Source: Aquimarina algiphila
Lineage (GTDB): Bacteria; Bacteroidota; Bacteroidia; Flavobacteriales; Flavobacteriaceae
Direction: 5' to 3'
Assembly: GCF_007489275.1 (NCBI RefSeq)
Contig: NZ_VLNR01000046.1
Span: 56,593 to 112,380 of the forward strand
Length of the DNA stretch: 55,788 nt
Shown here one piece after another: positions 37,510-47,693 of this stretch; the stretch's first letter is position 1; each line of letters begins with the position of its first letter. Made by a program: the position numbers and the translations under genes. The notes under the pieces are model-generated. The model was given only the letters and a program-made list of their open reading frames with translations. It did no database searches and was not told where the DNA came from.

Positions 37510-38325
37510 TTAGTGATCAAATTTACCAAGAACAATATCCATAAATCGTTCTTCATATTCATCTTTTCCTTCCCAGTTATGATAATCTGGTTTTATCATA
37601 TTTGCAATGAATTCTTCTGCCTCACTCTTATTTCTTAATGTACTAAGTTGAGACAAAACACGATTATAATCGGATGCACTCCCTTCAAAAAGATATTTAA
37701 TAAAAGCTAATCTATCGTTTAATCCGATATGAATCTCTTTTCTAAGTTGATCATTAAGTGATTTAGGTTTATCATCATCTATTTTATCAAATGGATCAGA
37801 ACCTATAGTAGATATGCTTTCTTCTCTGTCATTTTTTTCATAGGCGGATTGAGATGATGAAGCATCTGAAAAAGAACTATGTTCTTCTGTTGGAGTTGTT
37901 GCGGGAACAAAAAGATCTTCGGTAACCCGGGCATTAATCTCTTCAATTACCAGTTCTGGTTTATGCTCTAAAGCAGAAATATCTTCTTTCTTTTCCTGTT
38001 CTTGGTTCTCAACCTGCACAGGCGGTTGGTCTAATTCTGGTTTTTCTTCTATTGTTTCTGTTACTACAGGCTCTGGCTCTATAATTGCTTTTATTTTTTG
38101 TCGCACTTCTTTTAATGCTTCTGATTCATCAGTATCTAAAGCTGTCTTAATCTGGCCAATGGTAGGTTGTGGTCCTGCAAAATGAGTTTCAGAAAAATTA
38201 AGGATAGTCAACTTCTCATACAGTATCCTTGCCTCTTCCTGTAGCTGAGGTAAAGTAGTTTTATCTTTAAGTTGTAGTATTCTATGAGCAATACTTATAA
38301 GCTCCGCTTCCAATTTCTTCTTCAT
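37510..38325 (-). CDS. Acidic disordered protein with conserved C-terminal region
   Basis: 271 residues. Residues 1-90 are helical with Lys/Glu; the middle (about 85-185) is rich in Glu, Pro and Ser and likely disordered; the C-terminal 80 (LNDRLAFIKYLFEGSASDYN ... NWEGKDEYEERFMDIVLGKF) is ordered. I recall such proteins as conserved but uncharacterised in flavobacteria. No signal peptide. Divergent from tdk. Confidence 0.7.
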   Translation of the reverse strand: MKKKLEAELISIAHRILQLKDKTTLPQLQEEARILYEKLTILNFSETHFAGPQPTIGQIKTALDTDESEALKEVRQKIKAIIEPEPVVTETIEEKPELDQPPVQVENQEQEKKEDISALEHKPELVIEEINARVTEDLFVPATTPTEEHSSFSDASSSQSAYEKNDREESISTIGSDPFDKIDDDKPKSLNDQLRKEIHIGLNDRLAFIKYLFEGSASDYNRVLSQLSTLRNKSEAEEFIANMIKPDYHNWEGKDEYEERFMDIVLGKFDH

Positions 38326-38497
38326 AACTTTCTTATTCGTTTGTGATACTGCTTTTTGTTTTTTAATAAATTTACCTCATCTTTAGAGTAATACCAAATA
38401 AAGATATAAATGGGTGACTATGCTTTCATCAATCATTTTAAAATTCATTTGGTTTTAAGGAGAAGGGATTTCTTTAATTGATGCTGAAAAATACAAA

Positions 38498-39145
38498 ATG
38501 TTTCTCGAAAATACAGTAAATCATAAGGAGCAATTTGGGTGGATAGAGGTAATCTGTGGTTCTATGTTCTCAGGTAAAACTGAAGAATTGATTCGCAGGT
38601 TAAAACGCGCTCAATTTGCTAAACAAAATGTTGAAATTTTTAAACCCGCTATCGATATTCGGTATGACGATGAAATGGTTGTTTCTCATGATTCAAATGA
38701 AATTCGATCTACTCCAGTTCCCGCAGCTGCTAATATTAGAATCCTGGCAGATACCTGTGACGTAGTCGGAATTGATGAGGCTCAATTCTTTGATGACGAA
38801 ATCGTTGCAGTATGTAATGATTTGGCTAATAAAGGAATTAGGGTTATTGTTGCAGGATTGGATATGGACTTTAAAGGAAATCCTTTTGGTCCAATGCCGG
38901 CACTAATGGCTACCGCAGAATATGTAACCAAAGTACATGCTGTCTGTACCAGAACAGGAAACCTAGCCCAATTCAGCTATAGAAAATCTACAAAAGACGA
39001 TTTGGTTTTGTTGGGAGAAACCGATGAGTATGAACCTCTTAGTAGAGCAGCATATTACAAAGCAATGCTCAAAGAAAAAGTAAAACAAATGGATGTTACA
39101 GATCCTAAAGAAGTATCCAAAAAATCACATAAATCTAATGAGTAA
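38498..39145 (+). CDS. tdk: Thymidine kinase
   Basis: Salvages thymidine to dTMP. 215 residues; P-loop GSMFSGKTEELIRRL, Walker B DVVGIDEAQFFDD, and the later substrate region YVTKVHAVCTRTGN; the zinc Cys set is partial (one Cys seen there). Its 3' end overlaps the alanine racemase start by 8 bp, so the two are co-translated. Confidence 0.94.
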   Translation: MFLENTVNHKEQFGWIEVICGSMFSGKTEELIRRLKRAQFAKQNVEIFKPAIDIRYDDEMVVSHDSNEIRSTPVPAAANIRILADTCDVVGIDEAQFFDDEIVAVCNDLANKGIRVIVAGLDMDFKGNPFGPMPALMATAEYVTKVHAVCTRTGNLAQFSYRKSTKDDLVLLGETDEYEPLSRAAYYKAMLKEKVKQMDVTDPKEVSKKSHKSNE

Positions 39146-40250
39146 CGTAAAAGAAACGGTTCTGGAAATTAATCTGGCACACCTTACTCACAATTTTAAC
39201 TATTTAAAAAGCAAGGTCAATCCTAATGTGAAGATGTTAGCTGTAGTAAAAGCTTCTGGTTATGGTAGTGATGCTGGAGCAATTGCTAAACATCTTGAAA
39301 AAGTAGGAGCAGATTACTTTGCAGTTGCTTATGTTGCAGAAGGAATAGCGCTTCGTGAATCTGGAATAACAACTCCAATTTTGGTACTGCACCCTCAACC
39401 AGTAAATTTTCAAAAATTAATAGAGAACCAGTTAGAACCCAGCCTTTACAGCTCTAGAGTACTTAAGACCTTTACAGCAGCAGCAAACTCATTAGGTAAA
39501 AAAGAATATCCTGTTCATATCAAATTTAATACTGGATTAAATAGAATTGGTTTCTCTGAAGATGATGTCGATCATATTCTTGAAACTATTAACAATACTA
39601 CTGCGATTAAAGTAGTTGCTCTTCTTTCTCATCTGGCTGCCAGCGAAGATCTCTCAGAAAAGGAATTTACTTTAAAACAAATTAATTCTTTTAAAAAAAT
39701 TACTACAGAAATGAATGATAGATTAGGGTATAAACCTATTCTTCATCAATCTAACACTTCTGGAATTCTTAACTACCCTGAAGCACATTTTGATATGGTC
39801 AGAGCCGGAATAGGGTTGTATGGTTATGGGAATGATGCAAAATATGACCCTGAATTAAAACCTGTGGCTAGTCTAAAATCTGTAATTTCGCAAATCCATA
39901 ATTTAGAATCTGGAGAATCACTAGGGTATAATAGAGCATTTATAGCTACAAAACATACAAAAACTGCCACCATCCCCATTGGACATGCTGATGGCATTAG
40001 CAGACAATATGGTAATAAAAAAGGATTCGTTACCATTAACAATACCCAAGCCTATATTATTGGCAATGTCTGTATGGATATGATCATGGTGGATGTTACT
40101 AATATCAACTGCAGAGAAGGAGATGAAGTTATTATTTTTGATACTAAGTATAGTGCATCAAAAGTAGCCGAAAACTCCGGAACAATTTCCTATGAGTTAC
40201 TTACCGCTATTTCCCCAAGAGTAAAACGTATTGTTATCGATGATAATTGA
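39138..40250 (+). CDS. alr: Alanine racemase
   Basis: PLP enzyme making D-Ala for peptidoglycan. 370 residues from ATG 39138; the frame start at 39093 lies inside tdk and is unlikely. PLP-Lys is in AVVKASGYGS; the catalytic Tyr region is ESLGYNRAF and the second-half motif GNVCMDMIMVDVT is intact. Overlaps tdk by 8 bp. Confidence 0.95.
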   Translation: MSNVKETVLEINLAHLTHNFNYLKSKVNPNVKMLAVVKASGYGSDAGAIAKHLEKVGADYFAVAYVAEGIALRESGITTPILVLHPQPVNFQKLIENQLEPSLYSSRVLKTFTAAANSLGKKEYPVHIKFNTGLNRIGFSEDDVDHILETINNTTAIKVVALLSHLAASEDLSEKEFTLKQINSFKKITTEMNDRLGYKPILHQSNTSGILNYPEAHFDMVRAGIGLYGYGNDAKYDPELKPVASLKSVISQIHNLESGESLGYNRAFIATKHTKTATIPIGHADGISRQYGNKKGFVTINNTQAYIIGNVCMDMIMVDVTNINCREGDEVIIFDTKYSASKVAENSGTISYELLTAISPRVKRIVIDDN

Positions 40251-40351
40251 TTTTCATCGAAAACCTCATAGGAATAACACTTGTAATCTTAATCGATCTC
40301 TTATTTTTTTGTTAAATTAGACATCTACTAACTATCTAAATCTAATTAAAC

Positions 40352-40765
40352 ATGGGGTTTTTAAAAGATTTTAAATCTTTCTTATTAAAAGGTGACATTA
40401 TAAATCTAGCTACCGCGGTAATCGTAGGTGGAGCATTTGGGAAAATAGTAACTTCCTTTACTAACGATGTATTAATGCCTCCTATTGGTTTACTATTAGG
40501 CAAAGTGAACTTTACCGATCTTAAATTTCAACTTACAGAAGCTGCTGTAAATGAAGCTGGAGAGGCAATTGCTCCTGTAACCATAAATTATGGTTCTTTT
40601 GTACAAACAGTAATCGATTTTATCATTATTGGATTTTGTATTTTTATGGTATTAAAAGCTTACGAAAGAAGTCAGAAAAAAGAAGAAGAGGCAGCTCCTG
40701 CACCACCAGCGGGTCCAACACAAGAAGAGCTACTTGCAGAAATTAGAGATTTACTTAAAAAATAA
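40352..40765 (+). CDS. mscL: Large-conductance mechanosensitive channel
   Basis: 137 residues, two helices. Starts GFLKDFKSFLLKGDIINLATAVIVGGAFGKIVTSF with the known MscL first helix and DVLMPPIGLLLG turn; C-terminal helix is amphipathic with an AP-rich stretch. Opens under hypo-osmotic stress. A terminator follows. Confidence 0.95.
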   Translation: MGFLKDFKSFLLKGDIINLATAVIVGGAFGKIVTSFTNDVLMPPIGLLLGKVNFTDLKFQLTEAAVNEAGEAIAPVTINYGSFVQTVIDFIIIGFCIFMVLKAYERSQKKEEEAAPAPPAGPTQEELLAEIRDLLKK

Positions 40766-40820
40766 TTTCTAAAAGAACATGATTTTTCTATAGCTACCGC
40801 TATACTACATATTCTAACTA

Positions 40821-40849
40821 AACCACCCTTGATCGGGTGGTTCTTTTTT
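40821..40849 (+). terminator. Rho-independent terminator after mscL
   Basis: AACCACCC (40821-40828), loop TTGATC, GGGTGGTT (40835-40842), then CTTTTTT. Confidence 0.88.
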
Positions 40850-40998
40850 ACAAAATGTTATATATATAACAAATAATGCAAATTTTAGTATTTTTATATA
40901 TAAACACTTGTCATATTAGAAATATTACGCACATTTGCCAGAGTTTAAAAGAGTTTATACGATTTTTGCATAAGCAAAAGCCAAAAATCAATCGAATT

Positions 40999-41991
40999 AT
41001 GAAAGTAGCCGTTGTAGGTGCTACCGGACTGGTAGGAACCGTAATGTTAAAAGTATTAGAGGAACGTAATTTCCCAGTAACAGAATTAATTCCTGTAGCA
41101 TCAGAACGATCTATCGGAAAACAAATTTCTTATAAAGACAAAACATTTTCTGTAGTAGGTCTTACTACTGCTATCGAAATGAAACCTGATGTAGCATTAT
41201 TCTCTGCAGGAGGAGACACCTCTCTAGAATGGGCACCAAAATTTGCAGAAGCTGGAATAACGGTTATTGATAACTCATCTGCCTGGAGAATGGATCCTAC
41301 AAAAAAATTGGTAGTTCCAGAAATTAATGCCAAAACACTTACAAAAGAAGATAAGATTATTGCTAACCCTAATTGTTCGACCATACAGTTAGTTATGGCT
41401 TTGGGACCATTACACAATAAATATAAAATAAAACGTGCCATTATTTCTACGTACCAATCTATCACAGGTACCGGAGTAAAAGCGGTACAGCAATTAGAAA
41501 ACGAATATGCTGGTGAAAAAGGAGAAATGGCATATCCTTATCCTATTCACCGTAATGCGATTCCACACTGTGATGTATTTCAGGAGAATGGATATACCAA
41601 AGAGGAAATGAAATTGGTTAATGAGACTCAGAAAATCCTTGATGATCGTACAATTGCAGTTACTGCAACTGCGATACGTATTCCTGTAGTAGGAGGGCAT
41701 AGTGAAAGTGTCAATCTAGAATTTGATAGTGACTTTAATGAAAACGATGTTAGAAAGGTTCTTAATGAAACCTCTGGGGTTACTGTACAAGATAATCCAG
41801 ACACTAATACCTATCCGATGCCAATTTATGCAGAAGGCAAAAATGATGTTTTCGTAGGTAGAATTCGAAGAGATCACTCTAGAGAAAATGCATTAAATAT
41901 GTGGATTGTTGCAGATAATCTTCGCAAAGGTGCTGCTACCAATGCAGTTCAAATAGGAGAGCATCTTGTTGAACATAATCTTATAGGCTAA
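40999..41991 (+). CDS. asd: Aspartate-semialdehyde dehydrogenase
   Basis: Second step of the aspartate pathway (Lys, Met, Thr, meso-DAP). 330 residues from ATG 40999 (MKVAVVGATGLVGTVMLKVL); 41 extra upstream codons are non-conserved. The NADP loop is GATGLVG; the catalytic Cys is in IANPNCSTIQL and the His is in VVGGHSESVN. A strong terminator follows. Confidence 0.95.
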   Translation: MKVAVVGATGLVGTVMLKVLEERNFPVTELIPVASERSIGKQISYKDKTFSVVGLTTAIEMKPDVALFSAGGDTSLEWAPKFAEAGITVIDNSSAWRMDPTKKLVVPEINAKTLTKEDKIIANPNCSTIQLVMALGPLHNKYKIKRAIISTYQSITGTGVKAVQQLENEYAGEKGEMAYPYPIHRNAIPHCDVFQENGYTKEEMKLVNETQKILDDRTIAVTATAIRIPVVGGHSESVNLEFDSDFNENDVRKVLNETSGVTVQDNPDTNTYPMPIYAEGKNDVFVGRIRRDHSRENALNMWIVADNLRKGAATNAVQIGEHLVEHNLIG

Positions 41992-42012
41992 TAAGCATTA
42001 TAATGATATAGT

Positions 42013-42053
42013 AAACCTCCTTGTTTCAATAAAGCAAGGAGGTTTTATTTTTA
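42013..42053. terminator. Terminator between asd and the M14 peptidase gene
   Basis: AAACCTCCTTG (42013-42023) pairs with CAAGGAGGTTT (42035-42045), followed by TATTTTTAATT. It lies between convergent genes and may serve both. Confidence 0.82.
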
Positions 42054-42073
42054 ATTCATCCTAATAATTCTAA

Positions 42074-44620
42074 TTACTCTTTTATTTTAGGAACAAATAT
42101 ATGATTCCCTAAAAACAACGCATTCAAAAACAATCTATTGGTTCCATACCATGACCCTCTAAAATTAGGGTTATCGGCAAACATAATTACACGTCCTCTT
42201 CCTAATTTGCTTACAATTAATGATGCAGAAGGTTTTAGATAGTTTTCATAGTTATCAGTAGAAATATATCCATCAATATGTGGATCATCGGTATATTTTG
42301 CTACCGTAGCATATGGGTTTTTACTAGGAGCAAGAAATACCTCATTATTTTTATATACAGGAACCGAAGAATCTCGATATCCAAAACCCAGAGGATGTGT
42401 AATATCCAAATCAACCTCAAAAATGGCACCTCCTAACTCTTCTCGCCCTATATTTTCTTGAGCATCAGCATATCGCAGCCTTTTTACTGCTTTAGTATTG
42501 GATGTGTCTTTCTCTTTTTTGGTAAATTTCTCTTTTACCAGTTTTTTATCAATTACCCATTTTGATGCTCCGGCTATAGTTATCAAAGTATTTCCCTGGG
42601 AGACCCAGTCTTTTATTTTTTTCCGTTTAAGAGAATCCAATTGACTATACCTACCCGACACCATAACCAAAGTATTGTATTTTTTTAAGGGAACAGCTCC
42701 AAATCTATTCATTCTTAATTTGGTAATAGGCATATGCATTCTTGTATCTAATAAGTGCCAAACTTCGCCAGCCTCATAAGAATTTACTCCTTCTCCTACC
42801 AGTAATAGAGCTTTGGGAGTATTCAACTTTCTAAAATTTTGACTTCCTAAATCAATCCCTGACGCACTAAAACCTGAATTAGCAAAATATATAGGTACAT
42901 CAAACTTAGCTTGCGCCTTTTTAATAATAGCATATACCTCATCACTCGTTTTCTTTTGTTTACTTACAGGTATCATGACACTACCATAATTAAAACTTCT
43001 ATTTCCTTCTGAAGTTATACTACTAAAAGGTTTAAAAGCCGATGCAACCTTTAATCCTTTTGATTGCATAAAATATAAAGCTGCAGGAGCATTATAATCA
43101 TCCCAATCCATAACATATGCATAATTAGACCTCGGGACCGTAGAAACATTTACCAATCCATTTGTTGAAGTGATTTCCTCACCAAAGTCACTAGATTTTG
43201 TAGCTTGATATTTTATATTATAAAAATTCACCAAACTCCAAGCCGAAGCATCATAAAACACACTATCCCGATACTTATTATATGTTTCGAAAACAGTTTG
43301 TACCATACGTTGTTGAGGCTGTTTTACAGGAACTACAAATCGATTTCCTTTTTTATACACCTTAATCTTATGAAGCAATAATTTATCAATAAACGCTTTA
43401 TTTCTATTTTGATCATAAGCATCTCCAAACTCATAGGCTTCACTTCCCTTTTTTAAAGTATTCTCAACAGCAGATTTGAAAAAATCCTGTTGATATTTAC
43501 GTAATCGTCCTTTATTTTCTACAGCTGCTTTAACCGTAGCAATGCTAGAGATATACTGATTTCTAATAGTAAAAGGAAACGATATGGTTCCGTAATCAGT
43601 ATCTTGTAAATGCCCTCTAGAACTTGCCTGTTCAAACAATAATGCCAACCCTCCTTGTAGGTCAGGATAAGAAGAACCATACCCCGGATATGTTCCATCA
43701 AAGGCTTCTTTAGTAAAATAAAATGAGCCTATATTATCTAATCCTTTAGAAAAGTATGGAGCGAATAAATCGTTTAAACCTTCATAATTTTCCTTAGGCA
43801 TAATAGGATCCTGAGAACCAATCGGTTTCATAGGTTCAAAGAAATAGTTGCTATTTGTTCCCATCTCGTGAAAATCAGTTACCACGTTAGGATACCACTC
43901 ATGGTACCATTTTAATTTTCCCCGACTTTCTGGATTAATCCCTAATAACCAATCTCGATTAAGATCAAACCAATAATGATTGGTGCGCCCACGAGGCCAA
44001 GCTTCGTTATGCTCAGCATCATATCCGTCACTCACCAAAGGGTTTCCTTTATACTGATTTGCCCATTGCGTATGTCGATCACGACCATCAGGATTAATGG
44101 TAGGATCAATAAATAGTACAGCATTCTCTATATAATTTTTTACTTCAGGACTATTAGAAGCTACCAAGGTATATGCCATTAGTATAGCAGCTTCAGAACC
44201 AGATGGTTCATTACCATGAACATTATATCCAAGCTGAACAAAAATGGGTACTTCATCATAATTCGTAGGTGATTCAGATGGTTTTGTAAATGCCAAATGT
44301 TGTTGTTTAAGCTCTGAAAGTTTATTAAGGTTTTCCGGTGAAGAAACCGTAAGAATTACTAGTTTTCTATTTTCATGGGTTTTTCCATAACTGGTAATAG
44401 TAGCTCTATCAGAAACTTCAGAAAGTTTAGTTAAATACGCTACGATTTGATCGTGACGTGTGTGTTGTTCTCCGATAGCATATCCAAGAAATTCCTCTGG
44501 AGAAGGGATTTCTGGGTTAAAAGGTGCTTTGTCTTTAAAAAAATAGTCTTGTGCTTTGATAGAAGGAACACATAAAATACAAGCAAAAAAAGTAAGTCTT
44601 AAAAGATGTAATAGTTTCAT
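42074..44620 (-). CDS. M14-family zinc carboxypeptidase, secreted
   Basis: 848 residues from ATG 44620 (MKLLHLLRLTFFACILCV; the 16 upstream codons lack signal sense). Signal peptide, cleavage near IKAQD. The M14 zinc set is VHGNEPSG (His, Glu) and DFHEMG (second His), with the catalytic Glu likely in LFEQASSRG. The C-terminal third is a glutamine-amidotransferase-like fold (VSQGNTLITIAG). Secreted digestion of peptides is inferred. Divergent from the 44813 membrane protein. Confidence 0.87.
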   Translation of the reverse strand: MKLLHLLRLTFFACILCVPSIKAQDYFFKDKAPFNPEIPSPEEFLGYAIGEQHTRHDQIVAYLTKLSEVSDRATITSYGKTHENRKLVILTVSSPENLNKLSELKQQHLAFTKPSESPTNYDEVPIFVQLGYNVHGNEPSGSEAAILMAYTLVASNSPEVKNYIENAVLFIDPTINPDGRDRHTQWANQYKGNPLVSDGYDAEHNEAWPRGRTNHYWFDLNRDWLLGINPESRGKLKWYHEWYPNVVTDFHEMGTNSNYFFEPMKPIGSQDPIMPKENYEGLNDLFAPYFSKGLDNIGSFYFTKEAFDGTYPGYGSSYPDLQGGLALLFEQASSRGHLQDTDYGTISFPFTIRNQYISSIATVKAAVENKGRLRKYQQDFFKSAVENTLKKGSEAYEFGDAYDQNRNKAFIDKLLLHKIKVYKKGNRFVVPVKQPQQRMVQTVFETYNKYRDSVFYDASAWSLVNFYNIKYQATKSSDFGEEITSTNGLVNVSTVPRSNYAYVMDWDDYNAPAALYFMQSKGLKVASAFKPFSSITSEGNRSFNYGSVMIPVSKQKKTSDEVYAIIKKAQAKFDVPIYFANSGFSASGIDLGSQNFRKLNTPKALLLVGEGVNSYEAGEVWHLLDTRMHMPITKLRMNRFGAVPLKKYNTLVMVSGRYSQLDSLKRKKIKDWVSQGNTLITIAGASKWVIDKKLVKEKFTKKEKDTSNTKAVKRLRYADAQENIGREELGGAIFEVDLDITHPLGFGYRDSSVPVYKNNEVFLAPSKNPYATVAKYTDDPHIDGYISTDNYENYLKPSASLIVSKLGRGRVIMFADNPNFRGSWYGTNRLFLNALFLGNHIFVPKIKE

Positions 44621-44812
44621 TAGTTTTAAAATAATTAATAAGGTTAGCCCCATAAAAATTCTTGACATCGTTTCTCAATATAGAAACAAATCAACTTTAT
44701 GTATTTACAGATACGAAAGGTATTTTTTTAACTCTGGTTTTCCTTGACATTTGTAAGGTTTTTAACATTTCTTCCTCTAATACAGCAATTTAATCCCAAA
44801 AAAACAGAACAA

Positions 44813-45181
44813 ATGAATACATTAATTTTAGTGTTAAGAATAGTATTAGGAGCGATGCTTGTCGTTTTTGGAAGTAATAAATTTATTGGATTTATTCCCG
44901 GTTTTGAATTTGCTAATCCTGATGCTGGTATTTTCTTTGGTGCTCTTGCTGATAGCTATGTGCTTAAAACTGTAGGAATTATAGAAGTACTTGTCGGACT
45001 TTTGTTGCTTACAAAAAAGGCTGTACCATTTGCTTTAATTCTACTTGCACCAATTTCAGTAAATATTATTCTATTTCATGCTACTTTGGATCCTGCAAAC
45101 ATAGGACCAGGAGCATTTGTCTTTGTCGCTAACGCCTTCTTAATTTTTAAATCCTGGAGCACGTATAAAACTCTTTTCTAA
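44813..45181 (+). CDS. DoxX-like membrane protein
   Basis: 122 residues from ATG 44813 (MNTLILVLRIVLGAMLVVFG); four helices. VFGSNKFIGFIPG and VGIIEVLVGLLLLTK suit the DoxX family. Function unknown. A structured region follows at 45215-45313. Confidence 0.75.
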   Translation: MNTLILVLRIVLGAMLVVFGSNKFIGFIPGFEFANPDAGIFFGALADSYVLKTVGIIEVLVGLLLLTKKAVPFALILLAPISVNIILFHATLDPANIGPGAFVFVANAFLIFKSWSTYKTLF

Positions 45182-45214
45182 AAGCAAAATTTTTCGTTTC
45201 TTACAGAAAATTCT

Positions 45215-45313
45215 GACTGCTCTTGTATAGTTATCCTACGTGTCGCTAAACCCCAAAGCAATGCGGAAGAAAACCCTTAGTTTCTTCACAGGTTGTACAG
45301 AGCAGTCTTTTTT
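45215..45313 (+). ncRNA. Candidate structured RNA with terminal stem and T-tract
   Basis: GACTGCTCT (45215-45223) pairs perfectly with AGAGCAGTC (45299-45307), followed by TTTTTT. A bulged GTA/TAC pair extends the stem. Inside, GAAGAAA and TTTCTTC form another stem with an 8-base loop. The 75-nt interior is structured and not coding, unlike a simple terminator. It could be an independent small RNA (about 93 nt) or the leader/terminator of a neighbour. I do not recognise the sequence as 6S, tmRNA or the SRP tip. Confidence 0.45.
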
Positions 45314-45380
45314 ATATTTTATTTAGCATTTATAGCATCTTCTTTTGATAGATTTGTGAATTATTATAACACAACACATC

Positions 45381-47549
45381 ATGAGAAAAACACTCTTTGC
45401 ATTATCTATCGTAGTTCTAATGATAGCATGTAAAAATGAAACTAAAGAAGAAACCACAAAAACTACCATTGCATTGAATTATCCTGAAACTAAAAAAGTG
45501 GATACCGTTGATACTTATTTTGGTATCGAAGTACAAGATCCTTACCGTTGGCTGGAAGATGATCGAAGTGAAGAGACCGAGAATTGGGTCGCTAATCAAA
45601 ATAAAACCACTTTTGGGTATTTAGAAAATATTCCTTTTAGATCAGATTTGAAAAAACGTCTATCTGACCTATGGAATTATGAAAAAGTAGGCTCACCATT
45701 TAAAGAAGGTGAGTATACCTATTTTTACAAAAACGACGGCCTTCAAAATCAATATGTGATCTATCGTTTTAAGAATGAAGGTGATGAACCAGAAGTATTT
45801 CTAGACCCAAATACGTTTAGCAAAGATGGGACCACTTCTCTCGGAGGTGTAAATTTTTCTAAAAATGGAAAATTAGTAGCCTATTCTATTTCTGAAGGAG
45901 GAAGCGACTGGCGTAAAATAATAGTTAAAAATACTGAGACCAAAGAAGTTGTTGAAGATACTATTATCGATGTTAAGTTTTCTGGAATGTCATGGAAAGG
46001 AAATGAAGGATTCTATTATTCTAGTTATGATAAGCCAGAAGGAAGTGAACTTTCTGCCAAAACAGATCAGCATAAAGTATACTATCATAAACTAGGAACT
46101 ACTCAAAAAGAAGATGCTTTGATTTTTGGAGGTACTCCAGAAGAGAAACACAGATATGTTGGAGCCAGTGTAACAGAAGATGATGCCTATCTTATCATTT
46201 CTGCAAGTGTATCTACATCAGGAAATAAACTATTCATTAAGGACCTAACAAAACCAGATAGTAAGTTAATTACCATTTTAGATCACACTGATAGTGACAC
46301 TTATGTTATAGAAAATGTTGGATCTAAGCTCTATCTTGTTACAAACCTAAACGCTCCTAATCAAAAAATAGTAGCAGTAGATGCTGCCAATCCTACTCCA
46401 GAAAACTGGGTAGATTTTATTCCTGAAACCGAAAATGTACTTAGCCCCAATACAGGAGGTGGATATTTCTTCGCAGAATATATGGTGGATGCAGTATCTA
46501 AAGTATTACAATATGATTATGAAGGTAAATTAATCAGAGAAGTAAAATTGCCAGGAGTCGGAAGCGCTAATGGATTTGGCACGAAGAAAAAAGAAAAGGA
46601 ATTATACTATTCTTTTACTAATTATAAAACACCAAGTAGCATCTATAAATATAACATTGCAGAGGGTACTTCAACATTATATCGAAAACCAAAAATAGAT
46701 TTTAATCCAGATCATTACGAAAGTAAGCAAGTGTTTTACACTTCCAAAGATGGTACAAAGGTACCTATGATTATTACCTATAAAAAAGGTATTGAACTCA
46801 ACGGAAAAAATCCAACAATACTATATGGTTATGGAGGGTTTAATATAAGTCTAACTCCTGCGTTTAGTATTGCAAATGCTGTATGGATGGAGCAAGGAGG
46901 AGTCTATGCTGTCCCGAATCTAAGAGGTGGTGGCGAATATGGCAAAAAATGGCATGTTGCAGGTACAAAACTACAAAAGCAAAATGTTTTTAATGATTTT
47001 ATTGCAGCAGCAGAATATTTAATAGAAAACAACTATACCTCGAGTGACTACCTTGCAATTCGCGGAGGATCTAATGGAGGGTTATTAGTTGGTGCAACAA
47101 TGACACAACGCCCTGATTTGATGAGAGTAGCTTTACCTGCGGTTGGTGTATTAGACATGCTACGTTATCATACCTTTACAGCAGGAGCAGGATGGGCATA
47201 CGATTATGGTACAGCTGAGGATAATAAAGAGATGTTCGAATATATAAAAGGATACTCTCCTATACATAATGTAAAAGAAGGGACACACTATCCTGCCACA
47301 TTGGTAACAACAGGAGATCATGATGATCGTGTTGTACCTGCTCATTCTTTTAAGTTCGCAGCAGAACTTCAGGAAAAACAATCTGGCGATAATCCAACAC
47401 TAATTAGAATTGAGACGAATGCTGGTCATGGTGCAGGAACACCTGTAAGTAAAACCATCGAGCAATACGCTGATATTTTTGGCTTTACTTTATACAATAT
47501 GGGATATGAAGTGTTACCTGAAAAAATTAATAAAAAAGTAAAAGGATAA
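45381..47549 (+). CDS. Prolyl oligopeptidase (S9A), lipoprotein
   Basis: 722 residues with a lipobox (SIVVLMIAC). The N-terminal beta-propeller is followed by the hydrolase domain. Catalytic Ser is in GGSNGGLLVG; Asp in GDHDDRVVP; His in NAGHGAG. The YPETKKVDTVDTYFG start and DPYRWLEDD signature are typical. Cleaves after proline in short peptides, here at the outer envelope. Confidence 0.93.
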   Translation: MRKTLFALSIVVLMIACKNETKEETTKTTIALNYPETKKVDTVDTYFGIEVQDPYRWLEDDRSEETENWVANQNKTTFGYLENIPFRSDLKKRLSDLWNYEKVGSPFKEGEYTYFYKNDGLQNQYVIYRFKNEGDEPEVFLDPNTFSKDGTTSLGGVNFSKNGKLVAYSISEGGSDWRKIIVKNTETKEVVEDTIIDVKFSGMSWKGNEGFYYSSYDKPEGSELSAKTDQHKVYYHKLGTTQKEDALIFGGTPEEKHRYVGASVTEDDAYLIISASVSTSGNKLFIKDLTKPDSKLITILDHTDSDTYVIENVGSKLYLVTNLNAPNQKIVAVDAANPTPENWVDFIPETENVLSPNTGGGYFFAEYMVDAVSKVLQYDYEGKLIREVKLPGVGSANGFGTKKKEKELYYSFTNYKTPSSIYKYNIAEGTSTLYRKPKIDFNPDHYESKQVFYTSKDGTKVPMIITYKKGIELNGKNPTILYGYGGFNISLTPAFSIANAVWMEQGGVYAVPNLRGGGEYGKKWHVAGTKLQKQNVFNDFIAAAEYLIENNYTSSDYLAIRGGSNGGLLVGATMTQRPDLMRVALPAVGVLDMLRYHTFTAGAGWAYDYGTAEDNKEMFEYIKGYSPIHNVKEGTHYPATLVTTGDHDDRVVPAHSFKFAAELQEKQSGDNPTLIRIETNAGHGAGTPVSKTIEQYADIFGFTLYNMGYEVLPEKINKKVKG

Positions 47550-47633
47550 ATTTTATCAAAATACAATTGTTTTTAATATTAAATCCTCAAAAGTAATTGA
47601 CTGAGTCTTATTACAACAAATATTTTTTTATCT

Positions 47634-47666
47634 ACCCACTTTTATAAACTAAAAGTGGGTTTTTTA
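47634..47666 (+). terminator. Terminator after the prolyl oligopeptidase gene
   Basis: ACCCACTTTTA (47634-47644) pairs with TAAAAGTGGGT (47650-47660), then TTTTTT. It lies before the ABC gene. Confidence 0.85.
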
Positions 47667-47693
47667 TTTGGTCAAGAGTCAATATATTTGAAT

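Noticed and set aside
39093..39137. Alanine racemase start at 39093
   Set aside because: It would lie inside tdk; the family start fits ATG 39138.
45215..45313. Reading the structured RNA as SRP RNA (ffs)
   Set aside because: Length fits, but the conserved tip (GTCAGG ... GGAAGCAG) is not present in recognisable form.
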